Source of the DNA: Gammaproteobacteria bacterium
GTDB lineage: Bacteria; Pseudomonadota; Gammaproteobacteria; Pseudomonadales; Azotimanducaceae
Direction of reading: 5' to 3'
Length of the DNA stretch: 64,000 nt
Assembly: GCA_026708185.1 (NCBI GenBank)
Contig: JAPOVK010000044.1
Coordinates: 54,207-118,206, forward strand
In this document: positions 51,385-60,073 of the stretch, one piece after another
Position numbering within the stretch: the stretch's first letter is position 1
How the letters are laid out: each line of letters opens with the position of its first letter
Position numbers and translations under genes: made by a program
The notes under the pieces: generated by a model
What the model was told of the DNA's origin: nothing
The model's database searches: none
Seen by the model: the letters and a program-made list of their open reading frames with translations, nothing else

Positions 51385-52799
51385 CCACGAAGCACGTCTA
51401 CTTCCTGGGCATCGGCGGTACGCTGATGGGCAGCTTGGCGTTGCTCGCCAAGGAACTCGGCTGGCGCGTCAGCGGTTTCGACCGCAAGCTCTATCCGCCG
51501 ATGAGCGATCAACTTGCCGATGCGGGCATCGAAGTCCACGAAGGCTTCGCCCCGGACCAGCTTCGGCCGGAACCGGACCTTGTCGTCATCGGCAATGCGC
51601 AGTTGCCGCGCGGTCACGAGGGCGTCGAATACGTCCTGGATCGCGGCCTGCCGTACACATCCGGCGCCGAGTGGCTGGGGGACACCGTGCTCCCCGGTCG
51701 GTGGACCATCGCGGCGGCGGGCACGCACGGCAAGACCACGACGGCGAGCATGGCCGCGCACATCCTCGACTGCGCGGGGCTGGAACCAGGATTCCTCATC
51801 GGCGGAGTTCCGGGCAATTTCGGCGTCTCGTCACGCTTAGGCGCAGGCGTGCACTTCGTCGTGGAAGCCGACGAGTACGACACGTCCTATTTCGACCGGC
51901 GCTCGAAGTTCGTCCACTACCGCCCAAAGACGCTGATCGTCAACAACTTGGAACTCGATCACGCCGACATCTTCGACGACGTGGCGCAGATTCAGGCGCA
52001 ATTTCACCAACTCGTGAGAACGGTCCCGTCGGTTGGCTTGATCGTGGCGCCGGTCGGCGACAGGAACGTCGACGACATGCTGAACAAGGGCTGCTGGACA
52101 CCGGTCTCGCGGTTCCGCGTCGACCGGTCCGAGGCCGAGAACCGGGATCGGCACGGCACGCCAGGCGAACTGTGGCAGGCGGTGGACTTGGCGCCCGACG
52201 GGAGCGCGTTCACGGTCACCCTGAACGGGCAGTTCGCCGGTACGGTGCGCTGGCCGTTGATGGGCGATCACAATGTCGCCAACGCACTTGCCGCGGTGGT
52301 CGCGGCCCGCCATGCCGGTGTGCCGCCTGAAGAGGCGGCAGCGGCGCTCGGCACGTTCGAGGCGCCTAAGCGGCGCATGGAAGTCATCGCCGATGGACCG
52401 CACTACAGGATCTACGACGATTTCGCCCATCACCCCACGGCGATCCGCGCGACGTTGCAAGGGCTGCGCGCCCGTGTCGGCAACGATCGGATCGTGGCGG
52501 TTGTCGAACCCGGCACGCACACCATGTCGCTTGGCACGTTGCGCGCGGATCTCGCGACCTGCTGCGCCCCGGCCGACGAAGCGATCTGGTTCCAGGGCAG
52601 CAACATCGGCTGGGATGTTCGGGACGTGACGCGCAGGAGCCCAGTGCCGGCGGTTGTCGCGCACGACGTGGACCGCCTAGCCGAGCGACTGGCCTCGGTG
52701 GCGATGTCGCAGTCCCCGGAGGCGGGCACGTGCCACATCGTGTTGATGAGCAACGGCGCCTTTGGCGGAATCTACAGCAGGCTCAAAGGCCTGTTGTGA
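51381..52799 (+). CDS. mpl: UDP-MurNAc:L-Ala-gamma-D-Glu-meso-DAP ligase (Mpl)
   Basis: A GTG start in a GTGA overlap gives 472 residues. It is a Mur-ligase: YFLGIGGTLMGSLALLAKELG near 7-27, ATP loop AAAGTHGKTTTASMAAHIL near 112-130, VVEADEYDTSYFDRRSKFVHY, LNNLELDHADIF-like VNNLELDHADIFDD, and the C-terminal DDFAHHPTAI near 353-362. Mpl reattaches recycled murein tripeptide to UDP-MurNAc. It implies meso-DAP peptidoglycan and a recycling path typical of gamma- and betaproteobacteria. Confidence 0.94.
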   Translation: MTTKHVYFLGIGGTLMGSLALLAKELGWRVSGFDRKLYPPMSDQLADAGIEVHEGFAPDQLRPEPDLVVIGNAQLPRGHEGVEYVLDRGLPYTSGAEWLGDTVLPGRWTIAAAGTHGKTTTASMAAHILDCAGLEPGFLIGGVPGNFGVSSRLGAGVHFVVEADEYDTSYFDRRSKFVHYRPKTLIVNNLELDHADIFDDVAQIQAQFHQLVRTVPSVGLIVAPVGDRNVDDMLNKGCWTPVSRFRVDRSEAENRDRHGTPGELWQAVDLAPDGSAFTVTLNGQFAGTVRWPLMGDHNVANALAAVVAARHAGVPPEEAAAALGTFEAPKRRMEVIADGPHYRIYDDFAHHPTAIRATLQGLRARVGNDRIVAVVEPGTHTMSLGTLRADLATCCAPADEAIWFQGSNIGWDVRDVTRRSPVPAVVAHDVDRLAERLASVAMSQSPEAGTCHIVLMSNGAFGGIYSRLKGLL

Positions 52800-52886
52800 G
52801 CTGATGGCGGGCCTCGCGAGGGTTCGCGGACGTCCCCGAGCCGAGTCGGTGCGTGGACGCCATTCCGGCCTTGTACGACGTTCATT

Positions 52887-52904
52887 GCGGGCCGGGAGGC
52901 CCGC
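52887..52904. terminator. Hairpin between convergent mpl and DUF1993 genes
   Basis: GCGGGCC-GGGA-GGCCCGC is a perfect 7-bp stem with a 4-nt loop, lying between two convergent stops. There is no T-run on either side. It could be a bidirectional terminator or a REP-type palindrome. Confidence 0.4.
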
Positions 52905-52916
52905 GTACCTCTGGCC

Positions 52917-53426
52917 TTAAGCCTTGATGCTGAGCTGACCCAGGTAATCCAGCTTGCCGACTGGCACACCCTTTGTTCGCAGAATGTCGTAGGCCGTGGT
53001 GGCATGAAAATAGAAGCTAGGTAGCGAGAACGACATCAGAAAGCCTTCAGCGGTAAAGGTCCACCAGGGCGTGAGTACCTCCTTGCCTCCCCATCGGTTC
53101 ACCACCTCGGCGGTCAGTTGTCGCAAACCCGATCGCGCCTCGGCCACAAGATCCTGCAGTGCCTGGTAGTCAAGATCCTCACGCGCTGGCGGCGGCGAAT
53201 ACTCCCCTGCCCGCACGCCGTTGATCGCACCGAGGGAGTGACTAGCGACCTGGATCACCTGAAAGCGAAACGGCAGCATATCCGGATAGAGGCGAGTGTT
53301 GACGATCTCGTTCAGGTCCACGTTGTTTTCCTCGCAATGGGATCGACCCTTGTCGAGGTAACCTGATACGGCGCCGAGGGTCTGCAGAAAACGACCGACG
53401 CTGGCTTCATATAGTGAAACAGACAA
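52917..53426 (-). CDS. DUF1993-domain protein
   Basis: The 169-residue protein starts at a TTG (53426), supported by AAGGAG 7 nt upstream and by the family-like beginning MSVSLYEASVGRFLQTLGAVSGYLDK. The all-helical fold with YPDMLPFRFQVIQVASHSLGAI near 47-68 and SFSLPSFYFHATTAYDILRTKGV near 131-153 fits DUF1993, a DinB-like family of unknown role. It lies 37 nt downstream of the acyl-CoA dehydrogenase coding region's far end on the opposite side, in isolation. Confidence 0.85.
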   Translation of the reverse strand: MSVSLYEASVGRFLQTLGAVSGYLDKGRSHCEENNVDLNEIVNTRLYPDMLPFRFQVIQVASHSLGAINGVRAGEYSPPPAREDLDYQALQDLVAEARSGLRQLTAEVVNRWGGKEVLTPWWTFTAEGFLMSFSLPSFYFHATTAYDILRTKGVPVGKLDYLGQLSIKA

Positions 53427-53463
53427 ATCTGAACTCCTTCCGGGGCGGCGACAGTCTACTAAG

Positions 53464-55194
53464 CTAGAACTGCGACTCGGGCAACGCCATCACAGGATCG
53501 GCCCCGTTGACGATGTTCTGCGCCAGGGCTTGGGTTTTCGGTAGCAGCTTGGCGTAGAAGAATCGCGCGACGGCCAGTTTCGACGCACCGTGATCGCCTC
53601 TCGATGCGGCGCCCGCCATCTTGGCCCAGAGCCACGCGTAGATGCCTAAGCCCGTCAGTTCGAGTAAATCGGCGGAACTGGCGCCGGGCAGGTCCGGGTT
53701 CTTGCCAGCGCTGGCAAGCAGGTACCTCGCAACGCGCTCGATCGTGTCCAACGCGGTGCCCAAGGGCTCCTGGAACTCCTCCGGCACGTCATCGGCCCGA
53801 CACCGGTCGAGGAACAGTCGGAGTGTCTGCGCGCCGTCGCGCAGGACCTTCCGGCCTGCGAAGTCCAGCGCCTGGATGCCGTTGGCGCCCTCGTAGATCT
53901 GCGTGATCCGCACATCGCGCACGATCTGCTCCATGCCGTGGTCGACGATGTAACCATGGCCACCGAACACCTGTTGCGCTAGCAAGGCGCCCTCGGTGCC
54001 GCGGTCGGTCAGGAACGCCTTCACCACCGGCGTCAGCAGGTCCACCAATTGCTGCGCGGCTTGGCGGTCGGCAGGCTCCTCGGCAGATTCCGCCTGGTCC
54101 AGCAACAGTCCCACCAAGGCGGCGAAGGCTCGACCACCCTCGGCGAAGGCACGCTGGGTCAGCAGCATGCGCCGAACGTCGGGGTGCACGAGGATGGAAT
54201 CCGCCGCCGCATCGGGGTTCATAGGCCCGGTGGGCGCACGCCCCTGCAGGCGTTCGTGCGCATAGATCGCGGCATTCTGGTAGGCGAGGTCGGCCAAGCC
54301 TAAGCCCTGGATGCCGACCGAGACCCGGGCGTGGTTCATCATCGTGAACATGCAACGCAAGCCCTTGTGCGGCTCGCCGATCAGGTAGCCCGTGGCGCCG
54401 TCGTAGTTGATCACCGACGTCGCGCTGCCGCGGATGCCCATCTTGTGCTCGATGGAACCGCTCGAGAACCGGTTGCGGCCGCCGCCGGGCAGGAACTTCG
54501 GCACGATGAACAAGGAGATGCCACCGGTGCCCGCCGGCGCGTCAGGCAGCTTGGCGAGCACCAGGTGCACGATGTTCTCGGCCAGGTCATGCTCGCCGCT
54601 GGTAATGAACACCTTGGTGCCGGTAAGCGCGTAGTGCTGCCCGTCCGGCACCGCGCGCGTGCGCATTAGCCCGAGGTCGGTCCCCGCGTGCGCTTCGGTC
54701 AGAGCCATGGCGCCGGTCCACTTGCCGGCGTAGAGCGATGGAAGGTAGTGCGCCTTGGCGTCGGGGTCGGCATGGGCGTTGATGCATGTCGCGGCGCCGG
54801 TGGTCAGCGCGCCGTAGAGGTACAGGTTGCTGTTGGCGGCCCAGAACATCTCCTCGACGAGGCCCGTCAATGCCTTGGGCAGACCCTGGCCGCCGAATTC
54901 CGGATTGCCGGAGACGCCGAACCAGCCGCCTTCGGCGAGCGCGCGGAATGCGTCGTTGAAACCCCTCGGAGCGCGCACCGCACCATCGTCCCAATGTGCC
55001 CCTTCCGCATCGGCGCTTTGATACAGCGGCGCCATGGCTTCGCTCGCGAGCTTGGCGGCTTCGCGAAGCACGGCCAGGGCGAGCGACCGGTCGACGTTGC
55101 CGAAAGCCGGCATTCGCGCCCACTCGGCTTCGGCGTCGAAGACGTCGAACAGGACAAAGGCCATGTCGTCGACGGGGGGCGAATAGCTCAGCAT
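53464..55194 (-). CDS. Acyl-CoA dehydrogenase, long form (DmdC/FadE5-like)
   Basis: At 576 residues this is the long acyl-CoA dehydrogenase type with a C-terminal extension. Marks are GVSGNPEFGGQGLP near 93-106, AMALTEAHAGTDLGLMRTRA near 157-176, HKMGIRGSATSVINYDGATGYLIGEP near 248-273, the FAD-side VFGGHGYIVDHGMEQIVRDVRI near 412-433 and YEGANGIQALDFAGRKVL near 436-453. Relatives act on 3-methylthiopropanoyl-CoA or long acyl-CoA, but the substrate here is not shown. Divergent from the S41 protease (95 nt). Confidence 0.9.
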   Translation of the reverse strand: MLSYSPPVDDMAFVLFDVFDAEAEWARMPAFGNVDRSLALAVLREAAKLASEAMAPLYQSADAEGAHWDDGAVRAPRGFNDAFRALAEGGWFGVSGNPEFGGQGLPKALTGLVEEMFWAANSNLYLYGALTTGAATCINAHADPDAKAHYLPSLYAGKWTGAMALTEAHAGTDLGLMRTRAVPDGQHYALTGTKVFITSGEHDLAENIVHLVLAKLPDAPAGTGGISLFIVPKFLPGGGRNRFSSGSIEHKMGIRGSATSVINYDGATGYLIGEPHKGLRCMFTMMNHARVSVGIQGLGLADLAYQNAAIYAHERLQGRAPTGPMNPDAAADSILVHPDVRRMLLTQRAFAEGGRAFAALVGLLLDQAESAEEPADRQAAQQLVDLLTPVVKAFLTDRGTEGALLAQQVFGGHGYIVDHGMEQIVRDVRITQIYEGANGIQALDFAGRKVLRDGAQTLRLFLDRCRADDVPEEFQEPLGTALDTIERVARYLLASAGKNPDLPGASSADLLELTGLGIYAWLWAKMAGAASRGDHGASKLAVARFFYAKLLPKTQALAQNIVNGADPVMALPESQF

Positions 55195-55289
55195 GTCTTG
55201 CCCTGGCGTTGTGGTCGCTCGACAGTCTGGCCAATTGCGGAACGCCCGGCAAGCGCGCCCCCTTGAGCCGGCGCGGTTATGATTCGTGC

Positions 55290-56450
55290 ATGTCTCGATT
55301 GCGACCTTCGGTGCTGTTCGGGCTCGTGGCTAGCATGGCGTGCGGCGTCATGCTGGGCACATTGGCGTTCTGGAAACTCACCGACTACATGGACAAGGTG
55401 CGCGACGAGTTCATGCTGCTGTCGGTGGTGCGCGAAATCCGGGACACCTACATCGACGAAGTGCCGCGCTCGGTCCTGGTCGACAACGCCATCCGCGGGG
55501 TCGTCGCTGGCCTCGACAATCACTCGAGCTACCTCGACGCGGACGCGCTGGCGCTGATGGAGGAGGACACGCTCGGCCATTTCGGGGGCATCGGCGTGGA
55601 GCTTGAACTGGTGGACGGCTACTTCACAATCGTGAGCCCTTACGACGGTGGCCCGGCGGCACGGGCTGGGATCCGCGCCGGCGACCGGCTGGTCGAAGTG
55701 GATCACGAGTCCTTGAGCGGACGGTCCTTGACGGAAACCATCAACGGCCTGCGTGGCGAACCGGGCACCGACGTGCACGTCCGGGTCCGCCGAAGGGCCG
55801 GCGCGTTTTTGGACTTCGATCTCAAACGCGGCACCATCACCGTGCCGAGCGTGCACGGTCGTGCCCTGGGCGGCGGCGTCGGCTACGTTCGCGTGTCCCA
55901 GTTCAACGACACCACGGGCGATGACCTCGCCGTCGTCGTGGCGGGCTTGAGCGCGGACGACGACCTGAGCGGCTTGATCCTGGACCTGCGCAACAATCCG
56001 GGCGGATTGCTGAACGCCGCTGTGGACGTCGCCGATGCGTTCTTAGGCCGCGGGGTGATCGTGTCCACCACGGGTCGGCAGGCGTCGAGCGAACGCCGTT
56101 ACGACGCCAACCCCGGCGATCTGCTGGAGGGCGCCCCGATGGCGGTGTTGATCAACGGCGGATCGGCGTCGGCGTCCGAGATCGTGGCCGCGGCGCTCAA
56201 GGACCACGACCGGGCCACGGTGGTCGGCACCAGGAGCTACGGCAAGGGTTCCGTGCAGTCGGTGATGTACTTCCGGGACACCCGCGCGATCAAGCTCACC
56301 ACCGCGCGGTACCTCACGCCGGATGGGCATTCGCTGCAGGCCAACGGCGTTGCGCCGGATGTCGCCGTGGCGCGGCGGGAAGATGAGGCGTGGGGCGCCT
56401 ACGACGAACGTCTGCTTGCGGCGGCGACCACCGCCGTGATAGGCGGCTGA
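55290..56450 (+). CDS. S41 C-terminal processing protease
   Basis: From ATG 55290 the protein has 386 residues: an N-terminal membrane anchor (SVLFGLVASMACGVMLGTLAF), a PDZ domain near 95-180 (GGIGVELELVDGYFTIVSPYDGGPA), and the S41 core with LDLRNNPGGLLNAAVDVA near 231-248, the catalytic Ser in INGGSASASEIVAA near 288-301 and Lys in RSYGKGSVQSV near 313-323. It degrades or trims periplasmic proteins. TATGAT ends 6 nt before the start. In Pseudomonas a ctpA gene also lies near hisA/hisB and mutY. Confidence 0.92.
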   Translation: MSRLRPSVLFGLVASMACGVMLGTLAFWKLTDYMDKVRDEFMLLSVVREIRDTYIDEVPRSVLVDNAIRGVVAGLDNHSSYLDADALALMEEDTLGHFGGIGVELELVDGYFTIVSPYDGGPAARAGIRAGDRLVEVDHESLSGRSLTETINGLRGEPGTDVHVRVRRRAGAFLDFDLKRGTITVPSVHGRALGGGVGYVRVSQFNDTTGDDLAVVVAGLSADDDLSGLILDLRNNPGGLLNAAVDVADAFLGRGVIVSTTGRQASSERRYDANPGDLLEGAPMAVLINGGSASASEIVAAALKDHDRATVVGTRSYGKGSVQSVMYFRDTRAIKLTTARYLTPDGHSLQANGVAPDVAVARREDEAWGAYDERLLAAATTAVIGG

Positions 56451-56580
56451 CGAGGCGCTTTCGGCGGGAAAAGGCGAATCTCCCGTTGTTGTGTAGGACA
56501 TCGGCTTGGCGGCACCAAAGGCCGGTCCGCGACGCCTATCGTCTCCCTTGCTGTTTCATCGGACACAAGAGGAGATCGAG

Positions 56581-56835
56581 ATGAAGAGACGACTGTTGGC
56601 TGCGGGCATCGCCGCAGCCGTCATGGGTGTTGCAATGGCTCCGCAGGCTGAAATCGCGCCTCCGGGCGCCTCGGTGGCGCTGTTTCTAGCGGGCGGGTCT
56701 GTTTGCGGTTTTGCAGCTCCGCCCGCGGATGAGCGCATCCCGGACCGCTGCGACTACCTCCTGCCGCCGGTCACGCCATTGCCGATCCCGTTCCGGCAGG
56801 GCGCATCAGCGTTCGCGACGGTTTCCGCGTTGTAG
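56581..56835 (+). CDS. Small secreted protein of unknown function
   Basis: An AGGAG lies 6 nt before ATG 56581. The 84-residue product has a typical signal peptide (MKRRLLAAGIAAAVMGVAMA) and a Pro-rich mature part with two Cys (SVCGFAAPP, DRCDYLLPP) that could pair. No family is recognised. It stands alone between the protease and hisA. Confidence 0.6.
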   Translation: MKRRLLAAGIAAAVMGVAMAPQAEIAPPGASVALFLAGGSVCGFAAPPADERIPDRCDYLLPPVTPLPIPFRQGASAFATVSAL

Positions 56836-56897
56836 TGCCGAGCGAGCGTCCGGGTCCCTTCCAACGAGGCGGCCCGGACGCGATCCGCCGCGATCGG

Positions 56898-57635
56898 CTA
56901 ACCGTCGTCGAGCAACCGCTGACCGCGGGTGAAGTCCAGCGTGCCCTCATACAGTGCAGAGCCGCTGATCGCACCGAGCAGCCGCTTGCCGTCGAGGTCA
57001 AGGGCCTTCAGAGTGCGAAGGTCGTCGAGATTTCTCACACCGCCCGAGGCGATGACCGGTGCCGCCGCGACTTCTGCAAGTCGCCGCGTCGCCGCGGCAT
57101 TGATGCCGCTCAGCATCCCGTCCCGGGCGACGTCGGTGTAGACGATCGCGAACAGGTCCAGTTCGCGAATGCCTTCGGCGAACGCCTGAACGTCGACGCC
57201 GCTCGTCGTCGTCCATCCGCGCGTCGCGGCTCTTCCATCCTTGGCGTCGAGGCCGAGGATCGCGCGCCCGGGGAACTCGGCTGCCAACGCGCGCAGGAAA
57301 TCAGGGTCTTCCGTGGCCCGCGTGCCCGCGATCACTTGCGACGCACCGGCGTCGATGTAGCCCTGCGCCGTCTCGATGCTGCGAATGCCGCCACCGACCT
57401 GCACTGGCACGTCGCGCGCGGCTTCGACGATCCCCTCGACGAGCCGACGGTTCACGGGTTCCCCCGCGAAGGCGCCGTCGAGGTCGACGACGTGCAGGCG
57501 GCGGGCGCCGAGCTCGCACCAATGCCTGGCCATGGCCGGCGGATCGTCGGAATAAACCGAAGCCGACGCCATGACGCCTTGCTGCAACTGTACGCAGCGA
57601 CCGTCCTTGAGGTCGATGGCCGGGATCAGCAGCAA
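56898..57635 (-). CDS. hisA: Phosphoribosylformimino-AICAR ribotide isomerase
   Basis: A 245-residue (beta/alpha)8 barrel. The catalytic Asp pair is in LLIPAIDLKDGRCVQL near 2-17 and IVYTDVARDGMLSG near 123-136, and phosphate sites are VGGGIRS near 80-86 and ASGGVRN near 178-184. It begins at a TTG directly after the hisB TAG with no gap, an uncommon start that ties its translation to hisB. It should open the ring of ProFAR in histidine synthesis. The usual hisH before it and hisF after it are missing here. Confidence 0.93.
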   Translation of the reverse strand: MLLIPAIDLKDGRCVQLQQGVMASASVYSDDPPAMARHWCELGARRLHVVDLDGAFAGEPVNRRLVEGIVEAARDVPVQVGGGIRSIETAQGYIDAGASQVIAGTRATEDPDFLRALAAEFPGRAILGLDAKDGRAATRGWTTTSGVDVQAFAEGIRELDLFAIVYTDVARDGMLSGINAAATRRLAEVAAAPVIASGGVRNLDDLRTLKALDLDGKRLLGAISGSALYEGTLDFTRGQRLLDDG

Positions 57636-58232
57636 CTACAGCGTGCCCTTGGTGGACGGTGTGTCGCTGGTGCGGGGATCCCTCGCCAGTGCCATGCGCA
57701 ACGCCCGGCCGAATGCCTTGAAGATGGTCTCGGCTTGGTGGTGGGCGTTGACGCCCTTGAGGTTGTCTATGTGGAGCGTCGCAAGCGCATGGTTCGTGAA
57801 TCCCTGGAAGAATTCGCGCAGCAGGTCGACGTCGAAGTCCCCGACACGCGCCCGGGTGTAGTTCACGTTGTAGTGCAATCCCGGTCGCCCCGAGAAGTCC
57901 ACGACGACGCGCGACAGGGCCTCGTCTAACGGCACATACGCATGGCCGTAGCGGTAGATGCCGGTCTTGTCGCCGAGTGCCTCGGCGATCGCTTGGCCGA
58001 GGACGATGCCCACGTCCTCCACCGTGTGATGCGCGTCGACCGCCAGATCGCCGCGGGCCTCGACAGCCAGGTCGAGACGGCCGTGGCGGGCCACCTGGTC
58101 GAGCATGTGCTCGAAGAAAGGCAGACCGGTGGTGATCTCCGCCAGGCCGTTGCCGTCGAGGTCCACGGTTGCCTCGATGGCGGTTTCGAGCGTCTTGCGG
58201 CTTCGCGACGCCGTGCGGTTGGTGGTGGGCAT
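57636..58232 (-). CDS. hisB: Imidazoleglycerol-phosphate dehydratase
   Basis: From ATG 58232 ([14 protein letters not shown]) the protein has 198 residues, the size of monofunctional HisB without a phosphatase domain. Mn ligands are in [19 protein letters not shown] near 38-56, [16 protein letters not shown] near 68-83 and [30 protein letters not shown] near 147-176. It dehydrates imidazole-glycerol phosphate. A longer frame upstream runs through the 19-bp tandem repeats and is not supported. Confidence 0.94.
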   Translation of the reverse strand: MPTTNRTASRSRKTLETAIEATVDLDGNGLAEITTGLPFFEHMLDQVARHGRLDLAVEARGDLAVDAHHTVEDVGIVLGQAIAEALGDKTGIYRYGHAYVPLDEALSRVVVDFSGRPGLHYNVNYTRARVGDFDVDLLREFFQGFTNHALATLHIDNLKGVNAHHQAETIFKAFGRALRMALARDPRTSDTPSTKGTL

Positions 58233-58303
58233 GGGCGATGCGATGCCAGCGAAAAACGCAGTATACCTGCGCCGCGCTCGAGGCCGCGCTTCGAGCCGGG
58301 GTA

Positions 58304-58356
58304 CCAACTTGCCGTTGGAGCGCCAACTTGCCGTTGGAGCGCCAACTTGCCGTTGG
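58304..58356. repeat. Three tandem 19-bp units, each with an inverted repeat, between hisB and mauB
   Basis: The unit CCAACTTGCCGTTGGAGCG is found at 58304-58322 and 58323-58341, and its first 15 bases at 58342-58356. Within each unit CCAAC and GTTGG are complementary arms around TTGCC. The array lies in the 175-nt gap between the divergent hisB and amine dehydrogenase genes. Confidence 0.9.
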
Positions 58357-58407
58357 CGTGGCAATTCGACAGACTCAACCGGGTTCGCCAAGGTCTAGGG
58401 ACGCGCC

Positions 58408-59529
58408 ATGCGCATGCTTGTCGTTCGACGCGGCATCGGGATCGCAGCCTTGTTGGCCGCCGGGGTGACGATCGCCGACGGCGTGACGCCGGAGACCGTC
58501 TCGGAGACGGTGCTGGGGGCGCCCGCGTCGACTTGGTTCATCGCCAAGGGCGGTCTCGGTGCCGCGTACGTGTTCGATGCGGCCGACGGCGAAATGCGTG
58601 GCACGCTGTCGCTCACGCCGTGGACGCCGACCGTGCGTCGCCACCCGGGACGCAACGAGATCTACGCGGCGGAGACCCATTATTCGCGTCAATACGGCGG
58701 TGAACGGGACGACGTGCTGCGCATCTACGAGCATGCGACGCTCAACCCGGTCGCGGAGATCGACGTCCCGGACAAGATCACGGCGCTGCACCGCCACTAC
58801 CTAGCGATCCTGTCCGGCGGCCGCTATGTCACCGTGTTCAACATGACCCCGGCCCAATCGGTGAGCGTGGTGGACGTCGAGGATCGGCGCTTCGTCGGGG
58901 AAATCTCGACGCCCGGCTGCGCGATGACGCTGCCTGCGGGCGAGCGTGGCTTCCTGATGATGTGCGGCGACGGCACATTGCAGTGGATCGGCCTGGACGA
59001 GGCGGGCGCAGAGGCGGCGCGTGTCCGCAGCGAACCGTTCTTCTCCGTTGAAGAGGATCCACTGTTCGACGAGCCCGTGCAGACACCCGCTGGCTGGCAA
59101 TTCTTGAGTTTCGAGGGTCTAGCCCTCGAAGCATCGGTCGAGGACGGGCAGATCGCCGTTGGCGATTCGTGGTCCATCCTCGGCGATGACGACGACGGTT
59201 GGCGACCAGGCGGTGGTCAGCCGATTACGTTCCACGCCGGCCACGACCTGCTGGTCGTGCTCATGCACGAGGGCAAGGAGGACACCCAGGATCAGGACGG
59301 CACCGAAGCCTGGGTGTTCCATCGCGAGGCGGAGCGCCGGATCGGCCGGATCAAGTTCGAGGAAGGCATGACGGCCAGTTCCCTGCTCGTGGTCGAGTCG
59401 GATGAACCCGCCGATGAACCCTGGCTCCTCGCCGCCATAGCGGGCGGTGTGCGGGTCTTCGGGCTGCGCACCGGGAAACGCGAACGGATCATCGAAAGCA
59501 CGGGCGGCGGCTCGCTGCTGCGTTACTGA
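58408..59529 (+). CDS. mauB: Amine dehydrogenase heavy chain (MauB/AauB-like)
   Basis: The 373-residue protein begins with a signal peptide (GIGIAALLAAGVTIADG). The rest is a beta-propeller with the family stretches FIAKGGLGAAYVFDAADGEM near 44-63, YSRQYGGERDDVLRIYE near 92-108 and AWVFHREAERRIGRI near 305-319. In the periplasm it would dock the TTQ light chain encoded three genes downstream. Context gives methylamine or aromatic amine dehydrogenase; the two cannot be told apart by eye. First gene of a five-gene operon with gaps of at most 4 nt. Confidence 0.88.
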   Translation: MRMLVVRRGIGIAALLAAGVTIADGVTPETVSETVLGAPASTWFIAKGGLGAAYVFDAADGEMRGTLSLTPWTPTVRRHPGRNEIYAAETHYSRQYGGERDDVLRIYEHATLNPVAEIDVPDKITALHRHYLAILSGGRYVTVFNMTPAQSVSVVDVEDRRFVGEISTPGCAMTLPAGERGFLMMCGDGTLQWIGLDEAGAEAARVRSEPFFSVEEDPLFDEPVQTPAGWQFLSFEGLALEASVEDGQIAVGDSWSILGDDDDGWRPGGGQPITFHAGHDLLVVLMHEGKEDTQDQDGTEAWVFHREAERRIGRIKFEEGMTASSLLVVESDEPADEPWLLAAIAGGVRVFGLRTGKRERIIESTGGGSLLRY

Positions 59530-59533
59530 GGCG

Positions 59534-60070
59534 ATGGACGCCTCGCCAATGCTCGGTGCCGCGGTCGGGTTCGCCTTGCTCCTCGGCACCGCGGCGTGGC
59601 GGAAGTTCGGTGACTTACCCGCCTTTACCGTCGTGGTCGCCGACTACCGGATCGTGCCGCAGGCGTTGCTGCGCCCGACGGGCGTTGTCGTCACCGTGGT
59701 CGAAGCCGTGCTTGCCATGCTCTGGCTCGCGGCACCTTGGTACGCCGATGCGGCCAATGCCGCGGCGATTGGCACCACCGCCCTGATGGCCGGATACGGC
59801 GCGGCAATCGCGGCGAACCTGGTGCGTGGGCGTTCCTGGATTGACTGTGGCTGTGGCGGCGGCGAGCAACTGACCTGGGGGCTCGTGGCGCGCAACGCGG
59901 TTCTCGCTGGCCTTGCCATCGCCACGTTGGTGTCTCGTAGTCCAGGCTCGCCGGACTGGGGCGACGTGGCGGTCTCAGCACCGGTGCTTGTCGTTGGAAC
60001 GTTGCTCTATCTCGCCACCGGTGCCTTGCTGGCGAACAGTGCGGCGATCCGCACGTGGCGCGAGGCTTGA
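59534..60070 (+). CDS. mauE: Amine dehydrogenase assembly membrane protein MauE
   Basis: The 178-residue protein spans the membrane about four or five times (LGAAVGFALLLGTAAWRKF, VVVTVVEAVLAMLWLAAPW, AIGTTALMAGYGAAIAANLV, GLVARNAVLAGLAIATLV, VLVVGTLLYLATGALL). It carries a Cys-x-Cys in SWIDCGCGGGEQ near 96-107, as in MauE/DoxX-type proteins. MauE and MauD are needed to make stable light chain. Starts 4 nt after mauB and ends 3 nt before mauD. Confidence 0.87.
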   Translation: MDASPMLGAAVGFALLLGTAAWRKFGDLPAFTVVVADYRIVPQALLRPTGVVVTVVEAVLAMLWLAAPWYADAANAAAIGTTALMAGYGAAIAANLVRGRSWIDCGCGGGEQLTWGLVARNAVLAGLAIATLVSRSPGSPDWGDVAVSAPVLVVGTLLYLATGALLANSAAIRTWREA

Positions 60071-60073
60071 CCG

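Noticed and set aside
52887..52904. A third copy of the 34-nt palindromic element
   Set aside because: It is also a GC-rich hairpin but its arms (GCGGGCC/GGCCCGC) differ from GCGAGGGGC/GCCCCTCGC.
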